A DNA stretch of 64,000 nt from Kribbella rubisoli. Its GTDB lineage: Bacteria > Actinomycetota > Actinomycetes > Propionibacteriales > Kribbellaceae. Below are positions 15,939 to 24,692 of the stretch, in pieces; position 1 is the first letter of the stretch, and each line of letters starts with the position of its first letter. The notes under the pieces were generated by a model. That model saw nothing but the letters and a program-made list of their open reading frames with translations, did no database searches and was not told the DNA's origin. The translations under genes and the position numbers were made by a program. The stretch covers positions 744,001 to 808,000 of the forward strand of contig NZ_SHKR01000013.1 of assembly GCF_004217145.1 (NCBI RefSeq). The letters run 5' to 3'.

Positions 15939-17798
15939 GTGGGCCGGACACCGAAGGATTCGATCACGATCGCCGACGTCGCGCGGCTGGCGGAGGTGTC
16001 GCGGGCGACCGTGTCCCGGGTGATGAACGGCCGGCTCACTGTCGCACCCGAGATCGTCGCCCGGGTACGCGCGGCCGCGGACCGGCTCAACTACCGGCCC
16101 AGCGACCTGGCCCGCAGCCTGTCCCTCGGCCGGACGAACATGGTCGCGCTGGTGGTTCCCGATCTGGGCAACCCGCTGTTCCAGCAGATCCTTCGCGGCA
16201 TCACGAACGCGTCCGCGGCGGCGGGGTACCGGGTGCTGGTCGCTGAGACCGACGAGGACCCGACGGCTGAGGCCGCGATCGCGATCGAGGCGCGGCGGCG
16301 GTGCGATGCGCTGATCATGGTCTCGCCGCGGTTGGACGAGGAGCGGCTACTGGAGCTGTTGCCGCAGGTGCAGCCGGTCATCCTCGTCAACAGGAAAGGC
16401 CCTGAGGATGTCTCGTCGGTGGTGGTCGACTACGGCCGCGCCGTACGGATTGTCGTCGATCACCTGGTCGGGCTGGGGCATCGGCGGCTCGCGTTCCTGT
16501 CGGGGCCGGCTGCAAGTGCGTCCAACACGCTCCGGCTGCGAGCTCTCGAGGTCGCGGAGCGGGAGATTCCGGGGCTGGAGCTTGTCCGGCTCGAGTGCGG
16601 GCGGTCGATCGAGGACGGGTACGCCGCGGTGGAACGGGTGCTCGAGTCCCAGGTGACCGCGGTGGTCGCGTTCAACGATCTGGTCGCGTTCGGTCTGCTG
16701 GCGAGGCTCAACGAGGTCGGTGTCGCCGTACCGGCTGATATTTCCGTGACCGGGATGGACGACATCGGGCTGGCACGGTTCGCTGTGCCGTCGCTGACGA
16801 CGGTTCGTGTGCCGCAGAAGGACCTTGGGGAGTTGGCGTGGCGTCGGTTGCACGCGTCGATCGCTGCACCGAACGGCGATGCGGACGACGTACCTGAGCT
16901 GCGGCTGGCGGTGCGCGCGAGCACCGGGCCGGTTCCGGAGCCGCGGATGCACGGCGGTACGACGGCTGGTCGGCTCGGGTGGCAGCAGCAAGGCGACATC
17001 TTCGCGCTCGGGAGCGATTCGGGGATGTTGGCGCGGTACGAGTTCGGGCGCCGGATGCCGCAAGTGCATGCGCCGCGGCCGTACCTGCACCCGGTCCGGA
17101 CGCTCGGCGGGCACACGTTGACGGAGGTCAGCCCTGTCGACCACCGGCATCACTACGGTGTCTCGTTGGCGGTGCCAATGGTCAACGGCACCTCGCATTG
17201 GGGCGGCAGGACATATGTCCGCGATCGAGGACCGACGTTGCTGACGAACCATGGACAGCAGCGCAGCCGCGAGGTTGTCGCTGACGGTGAAAAGCTGATC
17301 GACGACATCACCTGGTACGACGAACAAGGCCGGCCGCAGCTCGTCGAACGCCGTCGTCTCGCCGGAGAACTGGCTGCCGGCGGCTGGCGACTCGACTGGC
17401 GGAGCGTCCTGACCGCGCGCTACGGCTCGGTGCAGATCGAGAACCCGACCACGGCCGGTCGAGCAGGCGCCGCGTACGGCGGGATCTTCTGGCGGCTGCC
17501 TGTGGCGGAGACGACGGTGCTCTCAGCTGACGGCGAGGGCCTCGACGCCGCGTTCGGTTCGACGAGTCCGTGGCTGGCCTTCGTCCAGGGCGACGTGAGT
17601 CTGTTGTTGGTGCAGCCCGACGACGTACGGCGGTGGTTCCTCCGCGTCGACTCGTACGTCGGCGCGTGTCCGGCGCTCGCCTGGGACAGCCCGCTCACGC
17701 TGCAACCGAACCAGGAGCTGAGGCTGTCGCTCACCGCGCTCCTGCTGGATCGGCCGGTGGATCTGGCCGAGGCTAAGTCGTTGGCAGACCAGTTGTAG
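15939..17798 (+). CDS. LacI-family regulator fused to a PmoA-like (DUF6807) domain
   Basis: 619 residues from GTG 15939. Residues 1-330 are a complete LacI regulator: ITIADVARLAEVSRATVSRVMNGRLTVAPEIVARV, hinge RPSDLARSLS, then a periplasmic-binding-like domain (VVPDLGNPLFQQILRGI, FNDLVAFGLLARLNEVGVAVP, VTGMDDIGLARFAVPSLTTV). Residues about 345-615 resemble the PmoA/DUF6807 family (RPYLHPVRTLGGHTLTEVSP, DHRHHYGVSLAVPMVNGTSHWGG). DUF6807 proteins usually stand alone beside sugar genes. The fusion suggests sensing or handling of a carbohydrate, but no reaction is known. Its 3' end overlaps convergent thiG by 26 bp. Confidence 0.85.
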   Translation: MGRTPKDSITIADVARLAEVSRATVSRVMNGRLTVAPEIVARVRAAADRLNYRPSDLARSLSLGRTNMVALVVPDLGNPLFQQILRGITNASAAAGYRVLVAETDEDPTAEAAIAIEARRRCDALIMVSPRLDEERLLELLPQVQPVILVNRKGPEDVSSVVVDYGRAVRIVVDHLVGLGHRRLAFLSGPAASASNTLRLRALEVAEREIPGLELVRLECGRSIEDGYAAVERVLESQVTAVVAFNDLVAFGLLARLNEVGVAVPADISVTGMDDIGLARFAVPSLTTVRVPQKDLGELAWRRLHASIAAPNGDADDVPELRLAVRASTGPVPEPRMHGGTTAGRLGWQQQGDIFALGSDSGMLARYEFGRRMPQVHAPRPYLHPVRTLGGHTLTEVSPVDHRHHYGVSLAVPMVNGTSHWGGRTYVRDRGPTLLTNHGQQRSREVVADGEKLIDDITWYDEQGRPQLVERRRLAGELAAGGWRLDWRSVLTARYGSVQIENPTTAGRAGAAYGGIFWRLPVAETTVLSADGEGLDAAFGSTSPWLAFVQGDVSLLLVQPDDVRRWFLRVDSYVGACPALAWDSPLTLQPNQELRLSLTALLLDRPVDLAEAKSLADQL

Positions 17799-18546
17799 GC
17801 GACGATGCCAGCGCGGATTGCCAGCGGCGAGGGACTCGGCCGGCGAGACGTGCGGCGCGTCCCGCGGAGACGGCGTCTCGCATCGCGGCGGCCATCAGGG
17901 CAGGCTTCTCCGCACGTGTCACCGGCGTCGCGAGCATGACCGCGTCGCAGCCGAGCTCCATCGCCAGCGCGGCGTCGCTCGCCGTACCGATCCCGGCATC
18001 GACGATGACCGGAACGTTGGCCGCTTCCGCGATCAGCGCGATGTTGTGCGGGTTGCGGATCCCGAGCGCCGAACCGATTGGTGCGGCCAACGGCATCACG
18101 GCCGCGCACCCTGCCTGCTCGAGCCGGCGGGCGAGGATCGGGTCGTCGTTCGTGTACGGCAGCACGGTGAAACCGTCTGCCACCAGGGCTTCCACGGCAT
18201 CGAGCAGCTCGAACGGGTCGGGCAGCAGCAGGTGATCGTCGGCGACGACCTCGACCTTGATCAGATCGGTCTCCAACGCCTCCCGCGCCAGCTTCGCGGT
18301 CAGCACGGCCTCGGCGGCAGTGTGGCAGCCGGCCGTGTTCGGCAGCACGTCGATGCCGTGCTTCTTGAGTACGTCGAGCACCGAGCCTTCGTGCCCCGTG
18401 CCGAGGCGGCGCATCGCGACCGTGGTCAACTGGGTGCCGGAGGCAATCAATGCCTCCTCCATCACTTCCAGGTTGGCCGAACCGCCGGTCCCCATGATGA
18501 GTCGGGACGTGTACGTCCGCCCGCCGAGCTCCAGTGGATCGTCCAT
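17773..18546 (-). CDS. thiG: Thiazole synthase ThiG
   Basis: 257 residues. ThiG hallmarks are present: LELGGRTYTSRLIMGTGG, the Schiff-base region LIKVEVVADDHLLLPD, and phosphate-binding VPVIVDAGIGTASDAALAMELGCDAVML. It condenses deoxyxylulose phosphate, dehydroglycine and ThiS thiocarboxylate into the thiazole of thiamine. It lies 1 bp downstream of thiS under the TPP riboswitch. No thiO or thiH adjoins; the dehydroglycine source must be encoded elsewhere. Confidence 0.97.
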   Translation of the reverse strand: MDDPLELGGRTYTSRLIMGTGGSANLEVMEEALIASGTQLTTVAMRRLGTGHEGSVLDVLKKHGIDVLPNTAGCHTAAEAVLTAKLAREALETDLIKVEVVADDHLLLPDPFELLDAVEALVADGFTVLPYTNDDPILARRLEQAGCAAVMPLAAPIGSALGIRNPHNIALIAEAANVPVIVDAGIGTASDAALAMELGCDAVMLATPVTRAEKPALMAAAMRDAVSAGRAARLAGRVPRRWQSALASSPTTGLPTT

Positions 18547-18547
18547 C

Positions 18548-18751
18548 TCAGCCTCCCTGCGTCGCGCTGACGATCTCGACCCGGTCGCCGCTCCGCAACG
18601 CGGTCTGCGCCCATTCGGCCTTGGTCAGCACGTTCTGGTTCACGGCGACCGCGATACCGGTCGTGCGATCGGAGTACTCCGTGATCAACTCGGCCACGGA
18701 CTTGCCGACCGGTACGTCGACCGCCGTACCGTTCACCCAGACGGATTCCAT
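18548..18751 (-). CDS. thiS: Sulfur carrier protein ThiS
   Basis: 67 residues with the beta-grasp pattern MESVWVNGTAVDVPVGKSVAELI and a C-terminal Gly-Gly (VSATQGG). That terminus is adenylated and converted to a thiocarboxylate to donate sulfur to ThiG. It is the first gene after the TPP riboswitch, which ends just before its ATG, and is followed directly by thiG. Confidence 0.96.
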   Translation of the reverse strand: MESVWVNGTAVDVPVGKSVAELITEYSDRTTGIAVAVNQNVLTKAEWAQTALRSGDRVEIVSATQGG

Positions 18752-18756
18752 CGCGC

Positions 18757-18848
18757 TTCCTCCCTACGCCGGAATTACCCGATTCAGGTTCAGCGGTCGG
18801 TGACGGCGTAGTCACCCTCTCAGCCCACTCCCTGCGAGCTCCCGCGGA
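18757..18848 (-). promoter_or_regulatory. TPP (thiamine pyrophosphate) riboswitch
   Basis: Read on the minus strand, the leader contains GGGCTGAGAGGGT, then CCGCTGAACCTGA, TCGGGTAATTCCGGCGTAGGGAG. These are the conserved THI-element boxes in order: CUGAGA, the ACCUGA loop, the GGUAAUNCCGGCG pyrimidine-sensor region, and the closing GUAGGGA. It lies directly before thiS with no room for a long expression platform, so control is probably by sequestering the thiS ribosome-binding site (GGGAGGAAG). Confidence 0.95.
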
Positions 18849-18919
18849 CCTCTCGACTATAGCGCCCCGCGAGCAAGGGGCAGTTATCGTGACCAAAAGT
18901 GCCCGGGAGGGGGAGCGTC

Positions 18920-19921
18920 TTGGCCAAGCGGGTCGGGATTTCGGATGTGGCGGCTCGGGCGGGGGTCAGCCCGACGACGGTTTCGCATGTGGTGTCGGGG
19001 CGGCGGCATGTGTCCGAGGTGACGCGTGCGCGGGTGCGGTCGGTGATGGACGAGCTCGGCTGGGAGCCGAACGAGCTTGCGCGCAGCCTGCGGATGCAGC
19101 GGACGCAAACGATCGCGCTGATCGTGCCGGACATCACGAACCCGTTCTACCCGTCGGTCGCGCGCGGTCTGCTCGACGTGGTCAGCGAGCCCGGGTACCA
19201 GGTGCTGATCGGCAACACGGACGGCTCGCCTTCGGCTGAGAAGGATCTGGTCGCGCGGATGGTGACTCGCAGCGTCGACGCGATCGTGTTCGCCGGCTAC
19301 TACAGCAAGGCGAGCGACGTCGCGCCTGCCGTGGAGGCGGGGATCCCGGTGGCGCTGATGGGCGGGCGGAAGGCGTCGGCCGGGATCGACGTACTGACGT
19401 CCGACGATCTCGCGGCGGGGGAGATCGCCACGCGGTACTTGATCGGGCGCGGCTATCACCGGATCGGATTCATCACCGGTCCCTCCGGAGAAGGTCCGCC
19501 CGCGGACCGTGTGAAGGGCTATCGGCGCGCGCTGACCTCGGCCGGGCTGCGGTTCAACAGCCAGCTGGTCGTCCGCGAGGAGTTCTCGCGCGCCGGCGGT
19601 GCTGCGGGATTGCAGGAGCTGCTCGAACTGCGCAAGCCGCCGCGGGCCGTCCTGTGTACGAACGACATGGTCGCGATCGGGGCGCTCGACGTCGCTCGAG
19701 CCCGCGGTCTTCGCGTGCCCGATGACCTTGCCGTAATGGGTTTCGACGACATCGAGGCCGCCGCGCTCATCTCGCCGTCGTTGACCACGATCGCCGGCGA
19801 TCCGCGCGAGCAGGGTCGCGCGGTCGGCCGGGTGCTGCTGGGCAGGCTGGACGGGACGACCGCCAGCCTGCCGCAGCGCATTCTGTTCGCGCCTTCCGTC
19901 GTACCGCGGGAATCCGCCTAG
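18920..19921 (+). CDS. LacI family transcriptional regulator
   Basis: 333 residues from TTG 18920 (MAKRVGISDVAARAGVSPTTVSHVVSGRRHVSEVTRARV), chosen because GGGAGGGGGAG lies just upstream; GTG 18899 is an in-frame alternative. It has a complete DNA-binding helix set, hinge (EPNELARSLRMQ), and sugar-binding domain (IVPDITNPFYPSVARGL ... FDDIEAAALISPSLTTI). Convergent with the secreted glycosidase gene, overlapping it by 4 bp. The glycosidase promoter carries a LacI-type palindrome, so that gene is the likeliest target. Confidence 0.93.
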   Translation: MAKRVGISDVAARAGVSPTTVSHVVSGRRHVSEVTRARVRSVMDELGWEPNELARSLRMQRTQTIALIVPDITNPFYPSVARGLLDVVSEPGYQVLIGNTDGSPSAEKDLVARMVTRSVDAIVFAGYYSKASDVAPAVEAGIPVALMGGRKASAGIDVLTSDDLAAGEIATRYLIGRGYHRIGFITGPSGEGPPADRVKGYRRALTSAGLRFNSQLVVREEFSRAGGAAGLQELLELRKPPRAVLCTNDMVAIGALDVARARGLRVPDDLAVMGFDDIEAAALISPSLTTIAGDPREQGRAVGRVLLGRLDGTTASLPQRILFAPSVVPRESA

Positions 19922-22485
19922 GGCGCAGTGACCGAGGTGACGGTTGAGCCCGAGATGTACGTCGGCCAGACGCCTACCGTGACTGTGATCTGGCCGTTCG
20001 CATTAGGTGTCATCGTGCTGGTCAGACCGTAGAGGCTCGTGACCTGGACGGGGCCGGTCGCGTTGACCGTCACCGTCGTGTTCGATCCGGACGCGGCCCA
20101 GATCGCGCGGAACGGCGTACCGTCGTTGCCTGCGTAGACCTGGTCGATCAGGCCGTTGCCCGGGTTCTCCTTGCCGAGGAACGTCGCGCCGCGGAGCTGA
20201 CGTGCGGCTGTCGCATAGGCGACGTACGACGGCTTGGGGGTGTACTTGCCGAGCGCGTCGGCCTCGTTGTGCACGAGCCCGAAGTTGTTCTCCGCCGCGG
20301 CCGGATCGATGCCGTCGTTCTTGAAGTCGTACATGTAGAACCGGTCGACATCGTGCCCGGGGACATTGAGCATCTCGCGGGCCATGTACATCGCCTGGGT
20401 TGGCTCGTCGACCGGGACCGCGCTGCCGGAGCCGGTGTACCAGCCGGCCTCGGTGATCCAGATCGGCTTGTCGACACCGCCGTTGTACTGCCGGATCGTC
20501 GCCCGCACCTGATCGATCGCCGTACCGAGACTCTCGGGCGCGTGCAGGAAGTTGTACGGGTGGATGGAGACGACATCGAGGTACTTCAGCCCACCGAGCT
20601 GGCAGAACGTCTGGAACCAGGCCTGCTGCGTCACGTCGGTGTCGCCGCCGCCGACGATGGTGAGATCGGGATGCGTGGCCTTCAGCTTCGTGTACGTCGC
20701 CTTGAGCAGCGCGAAGTAGCTGTCGGGCGACTTGTTCGCGGGACCGGCCGCGTTGACGTCCCACTCGTTCCACACGGCCAGGTTGTGGACCTGCGGGTAC
20801 TGGTTCGCCAGCGCGTTGGCATAGTTCGCGAACGCGGTCCGGCCGGCGTCGGTGTACGGCGCGTTGAAGAGCTGATCGGGGCAGTCGTAGAGGCAGTTGC
20901 CGTAATCCGCGACCATGAGCGGGTCGAGACCGTTCGACTGGTAGGACTGCAGGTAGGTGGTGACCTTGGCCGGGAACGCGTACGTGCCGGCCGTGGTTTC
21001 CGCGGCGGACCAGTACGCCTCGTCTCTCGCCGTTCGAGCACCGGCCTGGCTTACCAACGGGATCACGTCGGGCGCCCAGGAGCCGGCGAAGTGCGTGCCG
21101 ACTCCGTTGTACGTCGTGGGCGTGGTTGCGGCGACCGCGTCGACGTTGACGGAGGCCGTCGTACCGCCGCCGATGATCAGGCTCTTGTCCAGCGTGAGCA
21201 TGATCGCCTTGGCGGGGCCGTGCCAGACGCCGTCGTCGGCGCCGCCGAAGTGCAGGTAGCCGGTGCCTCCGTTGAAGGTGGTGACATTGAGCTGCTGCCA
21301 CGCGGTGGAGCCGGACAGCGTGAGGCGTTGCTGGTGGACCTGGCCGGTCGCGTCGGTCAGCCGGAGACCGATGGCTGACAACTGACTCGTCTTCACCCAG
21401 AGGCTCAGCGCGGTCAGGTTGATGGGGACGAGGTTGCGCTGGATCGCGACGTAGTTGCCGCCGCCCGTGAAGTCACCAGAGAGCTTCGCGGACTGCGCGC
21501 CGGCCTGCAGGTTCGTCGTGTCGTAGGTGAGGCTGCCGGTCGCGCCGGCGAACTCGCTGCCGGGGTAGAACGACCAGCCTTCGGCCGCGCTCTCGTAATC
21601 GCCGAGCGGCGTCGTCGGCTTGGTCGACAGGGCGTTGACGGTGAAGTCGTCGAGGCTCACGCTGCTGCTCGTCGCGCCGGTGATCGCGCCCTTGTCGAGA
21701 ACGACCTCGAGGCCCTTGGCCGGACCGTGCCAGACGCCATCGTTGGCGCCGCCGAAATGGACGTACTGCTTGCCGCCGTCGAACCGGGCGACGCTGAGCG
21801 GCTGCCAATCAGTTGCCCCAGACAACGTTAGGCGCTGCTGATGGACCTGGCCGGTGGAGTCGGTGATGCGGAACGTGAGGAAGGACAGGTTCGGGGACTT
21901 GGCCCAGAAGCTGACGCTGGACGCGTTGACCGACGGGAGCGTGCGGTTGACGCTCACGTACGCACCGCCGGCGCTGAAGTTGCCGGACAGTTTGCCCGAG
22001 CTGGTGCCGGAGTGGTTGTCGGCGGTGTCGAGTGCGAAGCTTCCGGTGGCGCCGGGGAATTCGCTGCCTGGGTAGAAGGTCCAGCCTTCCGCGGTGTTCT
22101 CGAAATCGCCGACCCGGTTGGTGGTGAGGCCGGCGATCGACGCCGTACTCAGTGGGCTGAGGATCGCGAAGGTTGTCTGGGCGCTGACCGTGCCGGCTTG
22201 GACGGTCAGCTTGTACCAGCCGCGGGTGGTGACCGAGACCTGCAGCGTGCTCGCGGTGGCTTGGCTGCCGGTGGCGACGACGGTGCCGTTGACGTCGGCG
22301 GCCGACCAGGTGACCGACGACGCGTCGGTGCTGAGGCCGATCTTCACCTGCTGGCCGTCGGTGAACACGTTGCCGAGGGTGACGGGAGTGAGGGCGAGGG
22401 TCGCCGCGTGGGCCGGGGCTGTGGTGCCGATGGTGCCGAAGCAGAGGAGGAGAACTCCGAGAACGATGGCAAGACTACGTCTCAT
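19918..22485 (-). CDS. Secreted clan GH-A-like glycoside hydrolase with duplicated carbohydrate-binding domains
   Basis: 855 residues. A Sec signal peptide (MRRSLAIVLGVLLLCFGTIG...APAHA, cut near residue 28) is followed by an Ig-like segment. Two copies of a roughly 160-residue domain follow (near 105-265 and 270-435), each with GWTFYPGSEF/GWSFYPGSEF, KLSG, QVHQQRLTLSG and HFGGA-DGVWHGPAK. They are probably carbohydrate-binding modules. The catalytic domain has AVWNEWDVN (acid/base Glu near 571) and IWITEAGWYTG (nucleophile Glu near 676), the NEx...E pattern of clan GH-A retaining enzymes such as GH39. A C-terminal beta domain ends the protein. Substrate unknown. Confidence 0.85.
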   Translation of the reverse strand: MRRSLAIVLGVLLLCFGTIGTTAPAHAATLALTPVTLGNVFTDGQQVKIGLSTDASSVTWSAADVNGTVVATGSQATASTLQVSVTTRGWYKLTVQAGTVSAQTTFAILSPLSTASIAGLTTNRVGDFENTAEGWTFYPGSEFPGATGSFALDTADNHSGTSSGKLSGNFSAGGAYVSVNRTLPSVNASSVSFWAKSPNLSFLTFRITDSTGQVHQQRLTLSGATDWQPLSVARFDGGKQYVHFGGANDGVWHGPAKGLEVVLDKGAITGATSSSVSLDDFTVNALSTKPTTPLGDYESAAEGWSFYPGSEFAGATGSLTYDTTNLQAGAQSAKLSGDFTGGGNYVAIQRNLVPINLTALSLWVKTSQLSAIGLRLTDATGQVHQQRLTLSGSTAWQQLNVTTFNGGTGYLHFGGADDGVWHGPAKAIMLTLDKSLIIGGGTTASVNVDAVAATTPTTYNGVGTHFAGSWAPDVIPLVSQAGARTARDEAYWSAAETTAGTYAFPAKVTTYLQSYQSNGLDPLMVADYGNCLYDCPDQLFNAPYTDAGRTAFANYANALANQYPQVHNLAVWNEWDVNAAGPANKSPDSYFALLKATYTKLKATHPDLTIVGGGDTDVTQQAWFQTFCQLGGLKYLDVVSIHPYNFLHAPESLGTAIDQVRATIRQYNGGVDKPIWITEAGWYTGSGSAVPVDEPTQAMYMAREMLNVPGHDVDRFYMYDFKNDGIDPAAAENNFGLVHNEADALGKYTPKPSYVAYATAARQLRGATFLGKENPGNGLIDQVYAGNDGTPFRAIWAASGSNTTVTVNATGPVQVTSLYGLTSTMTPNANGQITVTVGVWPTYISGSTVTSVTAP

Positions 22486-22541
22486 GCCGACTCCTTGAAT
22501 CAGGGCGGTGTAGGTGAGACGTCGGCTGCCACGACGTAATG

Positions 22542-22553
22542 CAAATCGATTTG
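22542..22553. promoter_or_regulatory. LacI-type operator palindrome CAAATCGATTTG
   Basis: A perfect 12-bp palindrome with a central CG, 57 bp upstream of the glycosidase ATG. Size and symmetry match LacI-family operators. The adjacent LacI gene (18920-19921) is the likely binder. Whether the site overlaps a promoter element was not resolved. Confidence 0.55.
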
Positions 22554-22608
22554 TACTATCGCTGTGGGTGATCGCTGTGTCAACAGCTCGGGTGACCTCG
22601 GCCCCGTG

Positions 22609-23553
22609 TCAGCTGAGCTCGGCTCCGGTCAGGAGGGCTGCTAGCTCAGTCGGGCGGTACAGCACCTGTTTGCCGGTACGTTGCGGCTCGACCAGACCCG
22701 TGCGGCGGAGCAGCTGGAGATGCTGGCTCACGGCCGACGGCGTCACCTTCAGCTCGCCGGCCAGGTCGGTCGTAGTACGGGGATGCGTCAGTAGCTCGAG
22801 AATGTGCGCGCGCGGCGTACCGATCAATTGGGCCAGATCTTGCTGCGACGGTGGCTCGACGACAGACCACAGGTTGGCTTGGCCTCGAGGTGGGTAGCCC
22901 AGTATCGGTTCGGCTCCCGGGTCGAACGGGATGACGGCGTGCGGGCCGAACAGGCTTGGCTGCAGCACGAGTCCGCGACCGTCGACAGCTTCGGTCCGGC
23001 TCACGGCTGCTACGCGGTCGACCTTGAGTAGTCCGTCTGCGTACGTGATCGCGGGCGCCAGTCCGTTGAGCATGGCGCCGGTCCCGTGCTGGGTCAGGAC
23101 GTGGCCGCGGTAGCTGATGTCTGCCGAGAGAAGGGTGCGCATCCGGTCCCAGTACGGCGCCATCATGGCGTCCCAGTACTGGCGGAGTGCTTCTACTGTC
23201 TTGTCGATCGTCAGGCCGGTCGGGAGTTCGCCGTTCACCGCGACGAGCTGACGCTCGAACGTTTCCCGGTCCACGGCGGCAATGATCTGGAGCTCATCTG
23301 CGAGCTGGGTGAGTGGGGATGTGGGTCGCGGGGTCAGGAAGTCCGGGCTTCCCATCGTGTCGTTGACGAGCCACCGCAGTACGTCCCAGTCGAGCTCCGC
23401 CACGCGCGGCTGGACCGCCCTGACCCATCCCAGCTGCAACGGGAACCGGCCCGGCTCCCGCAACGCGCGCAACGACAACACCATCTCCGCGACCGGCGAC
23501 ACCGCAAACCGCGCCTCCGCCAGATCACGCGAAGTCAGCTCGTAAGTCAGCAC
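22609..23553 (-). CDS. ArsR-family winged-helix regulator (DUF5937-like)
   Basis: 314 residues. The C-terminal 80 residues are a classic ArsR HTH (ARAHILELLTHPRTTTDLAGELKVTPSAVSQHLQLLRRTGLVEPQRTGKQVLYRPT). The long N-terminal region (YELTSRDLAEARFAVSPVAEMVLSLRALREPGR) is the DUF5937 type common in actinomycetes. No metal-binding cysteine motif is evident, so a metal sensor is unlikely. The target is not visible. Confidence 0.88.
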   Translation of the reverse strand: MLTYELTSRDLAEARFAVSPVAEMVLSLRALREPGRFPLQLGWVRAVQPRVAELDWDVLRWLVNDTMGSPDFLTPRPTSPLTQLADELQIIAAVDRETFERQLVAVNGELPTGLTIDKTVEALRQYWDAMMAPYWDRMRTLLSADISYRGHVLTQHGTGAMLNGLAPAITYADGLLKVDRVAAVSRTEAVDGRGLVLQPSLFGPHAVIPFDPGAEPILGYPPRGQANLWSVVEPPSQQDLAQLIGTPRAHILELLTHPRTTTDLAGELKVTPSAVSQHLQLLRRTGLVEPQRTGKQVLYRPTELAALLTGAELS

Positions 23554-23563
23554 GGGCCGCTGC

Positions 23564-23719
23564 TCAGGTCGGCCCGTTGCCGTAGCCGAGGTCGTTGGCG
23601 ATGTCGAAGCTCTCCGTGCCGTACTGCGTCTGCGGTTCCGCCACGTCCGTCCCCAGGTCGAACCCGACCTCGGTCTCCTCCTCGGTCAGATCCGGCTCGA
23701 CTGGATCCTGGTCGCTCAT
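23564..23719 (-). CDS. Small acidic hypothetical protein (51 aa)
   Basis: ATG at 23719 has GGAGGG five bases upstream, a strong Shine-Dalgarno. The product begins MSDQDPVEPDLTEEETEVG and ends DIANDLGYGNGPT. It is strongly acidic, probably soluble and partly unstructured. It stops 10 bp before the ArsR start and shares its strand, so the two are likely co-transcribed. I do not recognise the family. Confidence 0.65.
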   Translation of the reverse strand: MSDQDPVEPDLTEEETEVGFDLGTDVAEPQTQYGTESFDIANDLGYGNGPT

Positions 23720-23787
23720 CAGCCCTCCTCGCTCCTTGTCGTACGACGGCAGTATGAACCACTGCCCTTGCTACTAGGCTGACCGAG

Positions 23788-24189
23788 GTGACGTCAGAAG
23801 AGCCGCCGGCTGTCTGGTGCATCGTCGCCAACGTCGTCGAGGAGCGACCGTACGGACCTGGTGGCGAAGAGACTCGGCGCGGGCTGAAGATCTTCCCGGC
23901 GGGCGCCAAGCTCTACGTCCCGGACGGCTTCGGCGGCATGGGCTGGGAAACCGTCGAGGTAGTCGGCCGCGGCCGGGGTTCCGCACGCTACGTCGGGGCC
24001 AGGGTCCAGACCCGGCAGCTGACCAACTGGCGGGTCAAGGCCGTCTACAGCCCGGCTGCCTTGAAGCAGGTAGAGCGAATCCGGGCCGGCCGCCCAGGCT
24101 TCTGGCTTGCGCCGACCTCCGCCGATGTCACCAGCCAGGCGTACCACGATGCGCTGCTCGAGGTGGCGGCTGCACTCGCTACCCGCTGA
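23788..24189 (+). CDS. Hypothetical protein, 133 aa
   Basis: GTG 23788 start. The sequence (VWCIVANVVEERPYGPGGEETRRGLKIFPAGAKLYVPDGFGGMGWETVEVVGRGRGSARYVGARVQ) suggests a small beta-rich protein. I recognise no catalytic motif. GC bias at third positions fits a real gene, and the pyridoxamine-oxidase-fold gene follows 52 bp downstream on the same strand. Confidence 0.7.
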   Translation: MTSEEPPAVWCIVANVVEERPYGPGGEETRRGLKIFPAGAKLYVPDGFGGMGWETVEVVGRGRGSARYVGARVQTRQLTNWRVKAVYSPAALKQVERIRAGRPGFWLAPTSADVTSQAYHDALLEVAAALATR

Positions 24190-24241
24190 ACTGTCGGTGG
24201 CTCGTGGAAGGGTCGGTGGCGACTTCACGAGTGGAGGAAGC

Positions 24242-24661
24242 ATGGGTTTTCGCACGATGGAGGACGACGAAGCAGCTGAGTTTCTCGCGCAGCCACTGGT
24301 TGCTGTGCTGGCGATCGACGATCCGGGCTGGTCGCCGCATGTGACGCCGGTGTGGTTCCACCACTTGCCCGGAGAGAACAGATTCCAGGTGATGACGCCG
24401 GCGAAGTCGAAGAAGGCTCGGCTGCATCGCGAGGGTTCGGGTGAATTGTCGCTCTCGGTGCAGACGGCCGACGGACCGACTGCGAAGTACGTGAATATGC
24501 AAGGTGCGGCCCGCCTCCTGCCGCTGAGCCCCGACCTGCTCAACGCGATGGTGGAGAAGTACCTGGCGGAGGAGTTCCGCGCGGCGTACCTGGCCGATCC
24601 ACCCGAGGACTCGATGTTCGACATCACCCCGCGCCGCATCACCACGGGGGTCATCGGCTGA
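24242..24661 (+). CDS. Pyridoxamine 5'-phosphate oxidase-fold protein
   Basis: 139 residues from ATG 24242 with GGAGGA upstream. The split-barrel flavin fold is shown by FLAQPLVAVLAIDDPGWSPHVTPVWFHHL, FQVMTPAKSKKARLHREGSGELSLSVQ and YVNMQGAARLLP. Members bind FMN, F420 or heme; the cofactor cannot be told from sequence. In actinobacteria many are F420-dependent or deazaflavin-binding. It precedes yceI by 31 bp on the same strand. Confidence 0.85.
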   Translation: MGFRTMEDDEAAEFLAQPLVAVLAIDDPGWSPHVTPVWFHHLPGENRFQVMTPAKSKKARLHREGSGELSLSVQTADGPTAKYVNMQGAARLLPLSPDLLNAMVEKYLAEEFRAAYLADPPEDSMFDITPRRITTGVIG

Positions 24662-24692
24662 CACTTCGACTCGCTGCCCCGTCGTACCGGGT

